Below are positions 52,925-61,236 of a DNA stretch of 64,000 nt, in pieces (within the stretch, counting starts at the first letter, position 1; each line of letters starts with the position of its first letter). The DNA comes from Pseudarthrobacter sp. fls2-241-R2A-127. GTDB lineage: Bacteria > Actinomycetota > Actinomycetes > Actinomycetales > Micrococcaceae. A program made the translations under genes and the position numbers. Location of the stretch: assembly GCF_030209355.1 (NCBI RefSeq), contig NZ_JARVSF010000016.1, forward strand, positions 62,001-126,000, in the 5' to 3' direction. The notes under the pieces were generated by a model. It was not told the origin of the DNA. It did not search any database and worked only from the letters and a program-made list of their open reading frames with translations.

Positions 52925-54148
52925 GATGTTTATTACCGAGATAGCGGCGGTGGAGGTGTCATCAGGACCTTTGGCCGTCGGGGCCGCCTCCTCGGGGCCG
53001 GGCGCCTCTTCCGCCGGCGGGTCCACGGGGATGGGAGTTACGTGAACTGCCGGCTGGACGGGGGTAGCCGGTCCTGCCGGGACCGGGATCACCGTGACGG
53101 CGGGGGATGCCCCCAAGTGTGCAGGCCCGGGGGCGGCCGCAGGCGCGGCGCCTTCCACCGTGCCCGGCGCAGCCGCTGCGGTGGTGTCCTGGCTTGCCGG
53201 ATCCGGAACGGGTTCGACGCTGATGGGCTGGCCGCCGAACTCGGCGATGTCACTGGCCAGGCTTTCCAGCATGCCTTCGGCCTCGCTGACCATGTCCTCA
53301 TCACCGGCCGCGAGTCCCTTGACCAAGTACTGCGCCAGGGCGAACTCCGCTGACAGCGCAGCCCGGCGCAGGAGGTGCTGGTCCGGGGCGTCACGCCGGC
53401 CGGCAGTGTAGGCCTTCAGCACTGCGTCAATGAAGTCCTGTTCATTGGAGGCCACCAGCCAGGCGAAGTCGTCCGCGGGGTCGCCGATCCTCAGGTCCGT
53501 CCAGCCGGTGACCGCCGTGACCCGCCCGGACTCGATGAGCAGGTTGTCCTCGTGCAGGTCGCCGTGGACCACGCACGGGTTGAAGCGCCACAGGGATACG
53601 TCTTCCATGGCATGTTCCCAGCGGCGCAGCAACGCGGCGGGGATCTTCCGTGTGGTCGCGGCCTGGTCCAGCTCGTTCAGCCTCCGTTGGCGGAACTCAT
53701 TGGGCGTGTAGATGGGAAGATCGGCGTTGCTGACCAGCGACCTGGGCAGGTCGTGGATGGCAGCCAGGGCGGTCCCGATCTCGCGGGCGACGCTGCCCGG
53801 ACCGGTGGTCAATTCCTCGACGCTGCGTGTAGTGCCCGAGAGGTGCGAGTAAACGAACGTACTCAGGGTTCCCAGCCGCACACTGCCGGCTACCGTCGGC
53901 ATGAGGAAAGGCAGCTCGGCCCGCACGGCCGGAGCGAAGGCACGGAGGACCAGGAACTCCGTTTCCAGCCGGGCGCTGGCCTCCGCGTGCCGCGGAGACC
54001 TGACCCGCCAGCGCTTGCCTTCTGAATCCAGGAGCAGGGCCGAGTCGAAGTCCGCGGGATCATCCGGTGCAGAGCTAACGGCCGTCGGCGTCAGTCCGGG
54101 GACTGCCGCAGTTGCAATGGCTGCCAGCTCAATCGGTTTTCTTCTCAC
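52913..54148 (-). CDS. APH-type kinase-fold protein with long Pro/Ala-rich tail
   Basis: 411 residues. Residues about 35-310 have an aminoglycoside/macrolide phosphotransferase fold with catalytic loop VVHGDLHEDNLL. The following motif, usually hDW-x-GDPxxD, reads VTGWTDLRIGDPADDFAW, with Gly in place of the metal-binding Asp, so activity is doubtful. The last 95 residues are Pro/Ala/Val-rich (IPVPAGPATPVQPAVHVTPI) and end in INIKKG, unlike ordinary APH enzymes. Start at GTG 54148: TACCGT lies six bases upstream; the longer frame to 54436 covers the nudC promoter. Convergent with adnB. It need not be a resistance gene; it looks chromosomal and conserved. Confidence 0.78.
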   Translation of the reverse strand: MRRKPIELAAIATAAVPGLTPTAVSSAPDDPADFDSALLLDSEGKRWRVRSPRHAEASARLETEFLVLRAFAPAVRAELPFLMPTVAGSVRLGTLSTFVYSHLSGTTRSVEELTTGPGSVAREIGTALAAIHDLPRSLVSNADLPIYTPNEFRQRRLNELDQAATTRKIPAALLRRWEHAMEDVSLWRFNPCVVHGDLHEDNLLIESGRVTAVTGWTDLRIGDPADDFAWLVASNEQDFIDAVLKAYTAGRRDAPDQHLLRRAALSAEFALAQYLVKGLAAGDEDMVSEAEGMLESLASDIAEFGGQPISVEPVPDPASQDTTAAAAPGTVEGAAPAAAPGPAHLGASPAVTVIPVPAGPATPVQPAVHVTPIPVDPPAEEAPGPEEAAPTAKGPDDTSTAAISVINIKKG

Positions 54149-54154
54149 CGTTAC

Positions 54155-54160
54155 ACGGTA
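54155..54160 (-). promoter_or_regulatory. -10 element of the leaderless kinase-fold gene
   Basis: TACCGT (read 54160 to 54155), six bases from GTG 54148. This spacing selects the start against a frame that is open 288 bases further. Confidence 0.5.
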
Positions 54161-54277
54161 GATTGCCAGCTGTCCCAGACTGAGATCTGCCGGCGGCGAG
54201 TCTTGAGATAGCTTGAATTCAGGGGGTTCCGGACAGCCGGCCCGCACCGCGAAATGTGAAATGTCCGTGGCAGTCAG

Positions 54278-54283
54278 TACGGT
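54278..54283 (+). promoter_or_regulatory. -10 element of leaderless nudC
   Basis: TACGGT six bases from ATG 54290 (spacer GGAGTC). Confidence 0.55.
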
Positions 54284-54289
54284 GGAGTC

Positions 54290-55312
54290 ATGAGCCACAC
54301 GGAGTCTGCCCTGCCCGTTCACCAGGCTGCGCCGGCACAGTTGCCCGCCAACCACCTGGCGGACACCCTGCTCCCGGTGCGGCCGGCCCTGGTGGACCGG
54401 GGCTCTGCCGCCCGCATCAGGCCCGGCATGATCCATGACCTGCTGGCCGGCCCGGATGCCCTGGCCGTCGTCCTGTCGGGACGGCAGGGCCTGGTCCAGG
54501 AGAACACGATGGTCCTCGCCCCGGCCAGGGAACTCCTGGCGGAGCTTGGACGAGCCGGATCAACCCCGGAACTCGTGGTGTACCTCGGATCCGCGCTTCC
54601 GGGCTCGGACCTCTCCGAGGGCACGGAACTGTTGCTCTTCGTCCTGCCCCAGCCACCCGAACCCGGTACGGCCGGCATCCCTGCCGATGCTGCCTGGGCG
54701 GGATTCAGGGACGTTGCGGCAGGCCTGACCGCCACCTCCACGGCCCTGTTCGTGGAGTCCAGCGCCATCGCCAACTGGCATGCCGGCCACACCCACTGCC
54801 CGCGCTGCGGCACGCCCACGGACGTGGAGGCCGGCGGCTGGGTCCGCCGTTGCCCAGCGGACAAGACGGAACACTATCCCCGGACCGATCCCGCGATCAT
54901 CGTCACTGTCGTTGGCGCGGACGGACGCCTGCTGCTCGGTGGCGGAGGCCCGCTGGATGCCAAGAACTACTCCACCCTTGCCGGTTTCGTAGAGCCTGGC
55001 GAATCGCTGGAGCAGGCCATCGTGCGCGAGATCCAGGAGGAAGTGGGGGTCCGGGTTACGGCCTGCCAATACCTGGGCTCCCAGTCGTGGCCGTTCCCTG
55101 CCTCCCTTATGCTTGGATTTACCGCCGTCACCGAAGACACCCAGGCAACGCCCGACGGCGTGGAGGTCACCAGGGCGCGCTGGTTCAGCCGCGAGGAACT
55201 GCAGGAAGCCGTACTCAGTGGCGAAATCACCATTTCCAGCAGGCTTTCCATTGCCCGTTCACTGATTGAACACTGGTACGGCGGTAGGATCCGGGACCTG
55301 ACCGGAGCCTAA
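54290..55312 (+). CDS. nudC: NAD(+) diphosphatase / RNA decapping hydrolase NudC
   Basis: 340 residues. An N-terminal non-catalytic domain precedes a zinc ribbon HCPRCGTPTDVEAGGWVRRC; the fourth ligand is not a Cys as in E. coli (CPADKTEHYPR). The Nudix box GFVEPGESLEQAIVREIQEEVGV (GX5EX7REUXEEXGU) is complete and the NADH-specific signature reads SQSWPFPAS (usual SQPWPFPxS). Hydrolyses NAD(H) to NMN and AMP and can remove NAD caps from RNA. Followed by uvrD2 after 55 bases, as in mycobacteria (recalled). Confidence 0.88.
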   Translation: MSHTESALPVHQAAPAQLPANHLADTLLPVRPALVDRGSAARIRPGMIHDLLAGPDALAVVLSGRQGLVQENTMVLAPARELLAELGRAGSTPELVVYLGSALPGSDLSEGTELLLFVLPQPPEPGTAGIPADAAWAGFRDVAAGLTATSTALFVESSAIANWHAGHTHCPRCGTPTDVEAGGWVRRCPADKTEHYPRTDPAIIVTVVGADGRLLLGGGGPLDAKNYSTLAGFVEPGESLEQAIVREIQEEVGVRVTACQYLGSQSWPFPASLMLGFTAVTEDTQATPDGVEVTRARWFSREELQEAVLSGEITISSRLSIARSLIEHWYGGRIRDLTGA

Positions 55313-55367
55313 GTTATTCCATCCACCAGACTCCAGCACGCGGTAGTCGAGAAACAAAGCAGCAGAA

Positions 55368-57503
55368 GTGACTACAGAGAATTTTGACGGCGCAGCGTCC
55401 CTTGAGGACCGGATCCTCGGCGGGCTGGACGCCGAACAGCGTGAAGTGGCCAGCACTCTCAACGGTCCGTTGTGCGTGCTGGCAGGAGCGGGCACGGGCA
55501 AGACGCGCGCCATCACGCACCGCATCGCCTACGGCGTCCATTCAGGGGTCTACAGTCCCCAACGACTCCTCGCGGTGACCTTCACCGCCCGGGCCGCGGC
55601 CGAGATGCGCAGCCGCCTGCGGGACTTGGGCGCCGGCAATGTCCAGGCAAGGACCTTCCACGCCGCCGCGCTGCGTCAACTTCAGTTCTTTTGGCCGCAG
55701 GCGGTGGGCGGCACCCTGCCGAACCTGTTGGACCACAAGGCCCAGATCCTTGCTGAGGCAGCCAGGCGGCTGAGGCTCAGCACCGACCGCGCTTCCATCC
55801 GCGACCTCGCCTCGGAGATTGAATGGGCCAAGGTGTCCATGTTGACGCCTGCCAACTACCTGGAGAACGCGCAGGGACGGGGCGCACCCGGTGGATTCGA
55901 CCTCACGGCCGTGGCCCGGGTCTTCCAGTCCTATGAAGATGTCAAAACGGACCGCAACGTGATCGACTTCGAGGATGTCCTGCTGATCACGGTGGGCATC
56001 CTGCAGGAGGACGAGAAGGTGGCGGCCACGGTCCGGGAGCAGTACCGGCACTTCGTAGTGGACGAATACCAGGACGTTTCCCCGTTGCAGCAGCGGCTTC
56101 TGGAGCTTTGGCTCGGTGGCCGCGACGAACTCTGCGTGGTGGGCGACGCCAGCCAGACCATCTACTCCTTCACCGGAGCGTCACCCCGGCACCTGCTGGA
56201 CTTCAAGGCTCGGTATCCGCAGGCCAACGTGGTCAAGCTGATCCGCGACTACCGTTCCACGCCCCAGGTGGTGAAGATGGCCAACGACCTGCTGGCCGGC
56301 CGGCGCAGCGGCGGCCCCGCTGCCGATGCCGCCTGGGCCACGCCCCTGCAGCTCGTTGCCCAGCGTCCCGCCGGCCCCGTGCCGCAGTTCACCGAATGCA
56401 CGGATGACGAAGCCGAAGCTGCCACCGTGGCGCAAAAAATCAAGGCGCTGCTCGAGGCCGGGACACCGGCCAGCGAGGTCGCTGTCCTTTTCCGCACCAA
56501 TGGACAGTCCGAGGCATACGAGCAGGCGCTGGCCGCGGCGGGGATCGGCTACCAGTTGCGGGGCGGCGAACGCTTCTTCGCCCGCAAGGAGGTCCGGGAT
56601 GCCATCCTCCAGCTCCGCGCCGCCACCAGGGCCGTGAGTGAAACGGATTCCCCGGAACCGCTCGGCCAGCTGGTCCGGGACATTGTTTCCTCCCTCGGCT
56701 ACACGGACTCCGCACCCCACAGCGGGGGAGCGCTTCGTGAACGGTGGGAGTCATTGGCGGCGCTGGTGGCACTGGCCGATGAACTGGCGCAGAACCGCGG
56801 TCCGGAATTCGGGCTTGGGGACTTCGTCAACGAGCTCCAGGAGCGGTCCCTCGCCCAGCACGCCCCCACCGTGCAGGGCGTGACGCTCGCGTCCCTGCAC
56901 GCAGCCAAGGGCTTGGAATGGGATGCCGTGTTCCTGGTGGGGCTCAGCGAAGGCCTGATGCCCATTTCGTTCGCGGATTCGCCCGAGTCGGTGGACGAGG
57001 AACGCCGGTTGCTGTACGTCGGCATCACCCGCGCCCGTGAACACCTCTCGCTGTCCTGGAGCACGGCACGGACTCCCGGCAGCCGGGCCAACCGCAAACC
57101 GTCCCGTTTCCTTGACGGGCTGCGGCCCGATTCCGTCGCAAGTTCCAGCGCCCGCAGCAAGGGTACGGTTCCGCGCCGCAAGGCCGCCGCTCCGGCAGTC
57201 TGCCGGGTCTGTGGCAGCATGCTGTCCACCGGGGCGGAGCGTAAGGTGGGCCGCTGCAACGCGTGTCCCCCCAGCTACGAGGAACAGACCTTCGACGCCC
57301 TCCGGAACTGGCGGCGCGACGTCGCCCAGTCCGCTGACGTCCCGGCTTTCGTCGTTTTCACCGATGCCACCCTCACGGCGATTGCCGAGGCGCGTCCGGC
57401 GTCACTGGAAGAGCTTGCCGGGCTTGCCGGCATTGGTCCTTCCAAGCTTGAACGCTACGGGGAAGACGTCTTGAAGGTCCTTGCCGAAAGCAGCGTGCTG
57501 TGA
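55368..57503 (+). CDS. uvrD2: ATP-dependent DNA helicase UvrD2
   Basis: 711 residues. Superfamily-1A helicase: Walker A GAGTGKTRAITHRI (about 39-52), TFTARAAAEMRSRL, Walker B FVVDEYQDVSPLQ, GDASQTIYSFTGAS, LHAAKGLEWDAVFLVG and YVGITRAREHLSLSW. The C-terminus has a tetra-cysteine motif (CRVCGSM...CNAC) and an HRDC domain (residues 635-710), the exact design of mycobacterial UvrD2. GTG 55368 with weak Shine-Dalgarno. The stop overlaps the next gene as GTGA. Confidence 0.92.
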   Translation: MTTENFDGAASLEDRILGGLDAEQREVASTLNGPLCVLAGAGTGKTRAITHRIAYGVHSGVYSPQRLLAVTFTARAAAEMRSRLRDLGAGNVQARTFHAAALRQLQFFWPQAVGGTLPNLLDHKAQILAEAARRLRLSTDRASIRDLASEIEWAKVSMLTPANYLENAQGRGAPGGFDLTAVARVFQSYEDVKTDRNVIDFEDVLLITVGILQEDEKVAATVREQYRHFVVDEYQDVSPLQQRLLELWLGGRDELCVVGDASQTIYSFTGASPRHLLDFKARYPQANVVKLIRDYRSTPQVVKMANDLLAGRRSGGPAADAAWATPLQLVAQRPAGPVPQFTECTDDEAEAATVAQKIKALLEAGTPASEVAVLFRTNGQSEAYEQALAAAGIGYQLRGGERFFARKEVRDAILQLRAATRAVSETDSPEPLGQLVRDIVSSLGYTDSAPHSGGALRERWESLAALVALADELAQNRGPEFGLGDFVNELQERSLAQHAPTVQGVTLASLHAAKGLEWDAVFLVGLSEGLMPISFADSPESVDEERRLLYVGITRAREHLSLSWSTARTPGSRANRKPSRFLDGLRPDSVASSSARSKGTVPRRKAAAPAVCRVCGSMLSTGAERKVGRCNACPPSYEEQTFDALRNWRRDVAQSADVPAFVVFTDATLTAIAEARPASLEELAGLAGIGPSKLERYGEDVLKVLAESSVL

Positions 57504-58156
57504 GGCGGGGCAGCCCGCCAGGAAACAGCCACCAGCAGCCGGCAGCCGTCCTGACCACCACCGGTGGAGCCCCCGTGGAGGTGCGGCGGTCCGCGCGCCG
57601 CACCCGGACCGTGGCGGCATTCTGGGAGAACGGCACCGCGGTGGTTGCCATTCCCGCACGGTTTACTGCGGCCCAGGAACGTGAGTGGGTCCACCGGATG
57701 CTGGCAAAGCTGCACAAGCAGGGGGAGCGGCCTGCGGCCTCGGGCCGGCGGCGGCCCGCCACGGACGAGGCCCTGGCGGCCCATGCCGCCCGGCTGTCCA
57801 CCACCTACCTTGGCGGGCGGGCAACGCCCACATCAGTTCGCTGGGTCAGCAACCAAAACTCGCGGTGGGGTTCTGCGACCCCCGCAGAGGGAACCATCCG
57901 ACTGTCGGACAAACTGCGCCCCATGCCGCAGTGGGTGATCGACTACGTCCTGCTGCACGAATTGGCACACCTCCTGGTGGCCTCGCACAACACGGCGTTC
58001 TGGCAGCTGCTGGAGGCCTATCCCGAAACCGGGCGAGCAAAGGCGTTCCTGGAAGGAGTCTCTTATGCCACGTCACGGGGCCTGGACAGGGACACCGCAC
58101 CCTCGGGCCGTGAGCCCGTCCACAGCGGGGATACCTGGCCGGGCGACGCCGACTAG
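57500..58156 (+). CDS. YgjP-like metallopeptidase domain protein (M48 family)
   Basis: 218 residues. WVSNQNSRWGSATPAEGTIRLS followed by the zinc motif LLHELAHLLVASHNTAFW (HExxH plus a third His) is the YgjP/DUF45 pattern, related to WSS1/SprT-like metalloproteases. N-terminal 85 residues (YgjP beta domain) are poorly conserved. GTG start in the GTGA overlap with uvrD2 makes translation coupled. It may act on DNA-protein crosslinks or other nucleoprotein substrates; inferred only from fold and neighbour. 58157-58298 follows with repeats and a terminator. Confidence 0.82.
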   Translation: MRRGSPPGNSHQQPAAVLTTTGGAPVEVRRSARRTRTVAAFWENGTAVVAIPARFTAAQEREWVHRMLAKLHKQGERPAASGRRRPATDEALAAHAARLSTTYLGGRATPTSVRWVSNQNSRWGSATPAEGTIRLSDKLRPMPQWVIDYVLLHELAHLLVASHNTAFWQLLEAYPETGRAKAFLEGVSYATSRGLDRDTAPSGREPVHSGDTWPGDAD

Positions 58157-58160
58157 GACA

Positions 58161-58251
58161 ACGCAGCGTCCGGCACCAAAAGACCGGCAGACCCCAAAAC
58201 ACCGGCCTGGCCCTAAACACCGGCACGACTTAAATCAACGCCACGCTGCGT
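58161..58251. repeat. Three 18-base tandem repeats bounded by a 9-bp inverted repeat
   Basis: ACCGGC starts at 58183, 58201 and 58219, each in an 18-base unit; the first two units end in CCCCAAAAC and CCCTAAAC. ACGCAGCGT (58161-58169) and its reverse complement ACGCTGCGT (58243-58251) flank the units. The element is between the convergent metallopeptidase and DUF2342 genes, just before a terminator hairpin. Confidence 0.75.
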
Positions 58252-58260
58252 CTTAAACGC

Positions 58261-58293
58261 ACGGGCGCGGCCGGGAACCCAGGCCGCGCCCGT
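58261..58293. terminator. Terminator between the YgjP-type and DUF2342 genes
   Basis: ACGGGCGCGGCC (58261-58272) and GGCCGCGCCCGT (58282-58293), a 12-bp perfect stem with a nine-base loop. Confidence 0.88.
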
Positions 58294-58298
58294 AACTG

Positions 58299-59744
58299 TC
58301 AGCCCTTCGGCTGGTCCGGGCCGCCGTCGTCGTCGTCCTTGCTGTCGGTGTCCTGGCCGCCGTTGTCCGCGTCCGGGCCTTCGTCAGTGGCCGGGGCCTC
58401 GTCGAACCCGCCGCTGAGCAACTTCTGCAGGGCGTCGTCCACCTCGCTGTCGCTGGCTTCGGCGAGCTTGCGGCGTGAGCTGAAGCCCTTCGGGTCATCG
58501 AGGTCTTCGGCGGTGGGAAGAAGATCGGGGTGGTGCCAGATAGCGTCCCGCCCTTCGATGCCGCGCTCCTCCTTCAGCGTTGCCCACAGTGTGGCGGCGT
58601 CGCGCAGGCGGCGCGGCCGCAGCTCCAGACCCACCAGGGAGGCAAATGCGTGTTCGGCGGGACCGCCGGTGGCCCTGCGCCGCCGCACAGTTTCCCGCAG
58701 GGCGCCCGCGGAGGGCAGCAGTTTCTCGGTGGCGGCCGCAGTGAGTTCGTCCACCCAGCCTTCCACCAGCGCCAGCGCCGTCTCGAGCTTCTCCAGTGCC
58801 TGTTCCTGGGCGGGGGTGCGCTGCGGCATGAACACGCCCTGGGAGAGTGCCTCCTGGATGCCTTCCGGGTTGCTCGGGTCGATGTCGCGGGCGAGCTCCT
58901 CGATGCGGGATGTGTCGATGTGGATGCCTCGGGCGTACGCCTCGATGGCGCCCAGCAGGTGGCCGCGCAGCCACGGAACCTGCACGAACAGGCGGGCGTG
59001 CGCGGCTTCCCGGACGGCGAGGAAGAGCCGGATGTCGTTCTCGGGCAGCGAAAGGCCTTCCCCGAAGGCCGTGACGTTGGCGGGCAGGAGCGCCATTTCC
59101 AGGTCGACCAATGGGACGCCGATGTCGGTGGAACTGACAACATCCTTGGACAAGGCGCCGATGGCCTGCCCCAGCTGCATGCCGAAGATGGCCCCACCCA
59201 TGTTCTGCAGCATCGAGGAGGCGCCGCCCATCATGGACTTCATTTCCTCGGGCATCTGCTCCGTCATGGCGGAGGACAGGGCATTGGCGATGCTGTTGGC
59301 CACCGGTTCGGTCAGCCGCTTCCACGTGCCCAGCGTCGCCTCCACCCACTCCGCACGGGACCAGGCCTTGCCGATCAGTCCGGTGGCGGGCAGGTCCGTT
59401 ACCGGGTCCAGCCAGAGCTCGGCCAGGCGGAGTGCTTCGTCGACGTCCCGTGACTGCTGGGCGGTGACTAACGGGTCCGAACTGCCGGCGGCCACGCGCC
59501 GGGCGTTGTCGTGCGCCAGGGTCCAGTTGACGGGGCCCTCGGAGGGCGCACTCATCATCGCCTGCACCTGCGAGAACATCTGGGCCAGCAGGTTGGGGTC
59601 GTCGGGCAGGCCGGCAGCCTTGGCGAGCTCGGCGGGATCGAAGTTTTCCATCCCCTTGCCGCCCATCAGGTTTTGCAGCATCTCGGTCAACGGATCCTTG
59701 GGATTGTCGTCGCCGTTGGACGGATTGAGTGGGTTGGAGGTCAT
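58299..59744 (-). CDS. Zinc-dependent metalloprotease-like protein (DUF2342)
   Basis: 481 residues. N-terminal Pro/Asn/Gly-rich low-complexity stretch, then MENFDPAELAKAAGLPDDPN, AWSRAEWVEATLGTWKRLTE, GAIFGMQLGQAIGALSKDVV and AVREAAHARLFVQVPWLRGH, characteristic of the DUF2342/F420-associated metalloprotease-like family (EAAH corresponds to the degenerate HExxH-like metal motif). The C-terminus is acidic and disordered (ATDEGPDADNGGQDTDSKDD). Function unknown; in mycobacteria the same gene precedes the PDZ-Lon gene (recalled). Divergent from PDZ-Lon with 137 bases between. Confidence 0.82.
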   Translation of the reverse strand: MTSNPLNPSNGDDNPKDPLTEMLQNLMGGKGMENFDPAELAKAAGLPDDPNLLAQMFSQVQAMMSAPSEGPVNWTLAHDNARRVAAGSSDPLVTAQQSRDVDEALRLAELWLDPVTDLPATGLIGKAWSRAEWVEATLGTWKRLTEPVANSIANALSSAMTEQMPEEMKSMMGGASSMLQNMGGAIFGMQLGQAIGALSKDVVSSTDIGVPLVDLEMALLPANVTAFGEGLSLPENDIRLFLAVREAAHARLFVQVPWLRGHLLGAIEAYARGIHIDTSRIEELARDIDPSNPEGIQEALSQGVFMPQRTPAQEQALEKLETALALVEGWVDELTAAATEKLLPSAGALRETVRRRRATGGPAEHAFASLVGLELRPRRLRDAATLWATLKEERGIEGRDAIWHHPDLLPTAEDLDDPKGFSSRRKLAEASDSEVDDALQKLLSGGFDEAPATDEGPDADNGGQDTDSKDDDDGGPDQPKG

Positions 59745-59868
59745 GGTCCCGCCGATCGATGGTGTGACTGTTGATCAATCTTCACGGTACCCCGGCTGTG
59801 GTCGGCTGTCTGCCGCCCGCCGCCGTCGTTCGCTCTAGGCAAAGCGTCCCGCCACACCCTTCACCGCG

Positions 59869-59874
59869 TACTGT
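59869..59874 (+). promoter_or_regulatory. -10 element of the leaderless PDZ-Lon gene
   Basis: TACTGT with a 7-base spacer to GTG 59882. Confidence 0.55.
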
Positions 59875-59881
59875 TGGTGGG

Positions 59882-61093
59882 GTGACTACAACCCGTGGCG
59901 GCCATTCCTCCGAGGACCACGTTCCCGAGCTTCGCCCCTCCTCCGATCCGGAACCAACGCTGGGCGCCGGCTCCTTTGACGGCCAGGACGGCAGCGGCCC
60001 GGCAGGTGCGCCAGGCAATGCAGTGGCGGACGACGGCGGACGGCCGCGCAGGCGCCTGTCCACCATGATGGTTGCCGGGCTGGCTGCGCTGGGGCTGGGC
60101 ATCGCCGTTGGCACCCTTCCGGTGCCGTATGTCATCGAGTCGCCAGGGCCCACGTACAACACGCTGGGGGAGAGCCAGGGGCATCCGGTTATCAGTGTGA
60201 GCGGCCACGAGACCTACCCCGCAGCGGGAAGCCTGGACCTGACCACGGTGTACGTGGACGGTGGTCCTACGGGGTCCGTCAGCATCCTCTCTGCCTTCTC
60301 CGCGTGGCTGGACAGTTCCAAGGCCGTCTATCCGGAAGAGCTGATCTACCCCACAGGCACCACCAAGGAAGCTGCCCAGGAGCAAAGCGCGGTGGCCATG
60401 ACCACGTCACAGGAGAACGCCGTTGCCTCGGCCCTGAATGAACTTAAGATTCCTTTCAGCCAGCAGCTCCAGGCCGCGGACCTGTCAAAGGATTCGGCGT
60501 CGGCCGGGAAGATCCAGCAAGGCGACGTCCTGAAGACCATCAACGGCAAGGACATCACGTCCCTTTCGGTTATCCAGGATGAGCTGGCGGCAGGCAAGGG
60601 TGCTCCGGCGACGGTGACGGTGGAGCGCGCGGGCCAACCGGTCACCATGGACATCACGCCCAAGGACAACGGCCAGGGCCGCTACATTCTTGGCGTCATG
60701 CTGAAGTACCTGTTCAATTTCCCGTTCCAGGTGCAGATTTCCCTGGACAAAGTAGGCGGACCCAGCGCCGGGCTCATGTTCTCGCTGGGCATCATCGATA
60801 CCGTTACCCCGGGTGACCTCACCGGGGGTAAGCACATCGCGGGCACGGGCACCATCGCCCCGGACGGAACGGTGGGTCCCATCGGCGGCATCGCCCAGAA
60901 GATGCGCGGTGCCCGTGCGGCCGGCGCCACCTTCTTCCTCGCACCATCCGCCAACTGCGACGAAGTGGCCGGCCACGTTCCGGCCGGCCTCCAGGTGGTC
61001 CGGGTGGAAAACCTGTCCCAGGCCCGGCACGCGGTGGAGGTGGCAGGCAGCGGCCAAGACACATCCGGGCTGCCCACCTGCGCAAACAACTAG
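59882..61093 (+). CDS. PDZ/Lon-proteolytic-domain membrane serine protease
   Basis: 403 residues. A cytoplasmic Pro/Gly/Asp-rich N-terminus of about 60 residues, a membrane helix (TMMVAGLAALGLGIAVGTL), then an extracytoplasmic part starting PVPYVIESPGPTYNTLGE, a PDZ domain (GKIQQGDVLKTINGKDI) and a Lon-type catalytic domain with Ser in GGPSAGLMFSLGIID and Lys in GGIAQKMRGARAAGATFF. The same order occurs in the YlbL/DUF-type family and in mycobacterial relatives. GTG 59882 is fixed by TACTGT 7 bases upstream; an ATG further out would extend through the intergenic region. Confidence 0.88.
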   Translation: MTTTRGGHSSEDHVPELRPSSDPEPTLGAGSFDGQDGSGPAGAPGNAVADDGGRPRRRLSTMMVAGLAALGLGIAVGTLPVPYVIESPGPTYNTLGESQGHPVISVSGHETYPAAGSLDLTTVYVDGGPTGSVSILSAFSAWLDSSKAVYPEELIYPTGTTKEAAQEQSAVAMTTSQENAVASALNELKIPFSQQLQAADLSKDSASAGKIQQGDVLKTINGKDITSLSVIQDELAAGKGAPATVTVERAGQPVTMDITPKDNGQGRYILGVMLKYLFNFPFQVQISLDKVGGPSAGLMFSLGIIDTVTPGDLTGGKHIAGTGTIAPDGTVGPIGGIAQKMRGARAAGATFFLAPSANCDEVAGHVPAGLQVVRVENLSQARHAVEVAGSGQDTSGLPTCANN

Positions 61094-61236
61094 ACTTGGC
61101 GCAACTAGACTCGACAGGAACTAAGCTCCACCGCCACTCGTGGCACAGATGACGGACCAAACCAGCTGTTTTGGCCGGTAGGGTACGTCGCTCGCACGCT
61201 TCGAATATTCTGACGACCAGCTATGAGGTACCCAGT
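61087..61236 (+). other. Gap before the UPF0182 gene with two TAGACT copies
   Basis: CAACTAGACT occurs at 61087-61096 (the first copy covers the PDZ-Lon stop) and again at 61102-61111. TATTCT at 61206-61211 is a possible -10 for the UPF0182 gene, whose GAGG Shine-Dalgarno lies at about 61225-61228. No gene seen. Confidence 0.4.

Noticed and set aside
52913..54148. Acquired antibiotic-resistance phosphotransferase
   Set aside because: No mobile element, same composition as neighbours, altered metal motif and a conserved-looking place next to adnAB argue for a resident gene.
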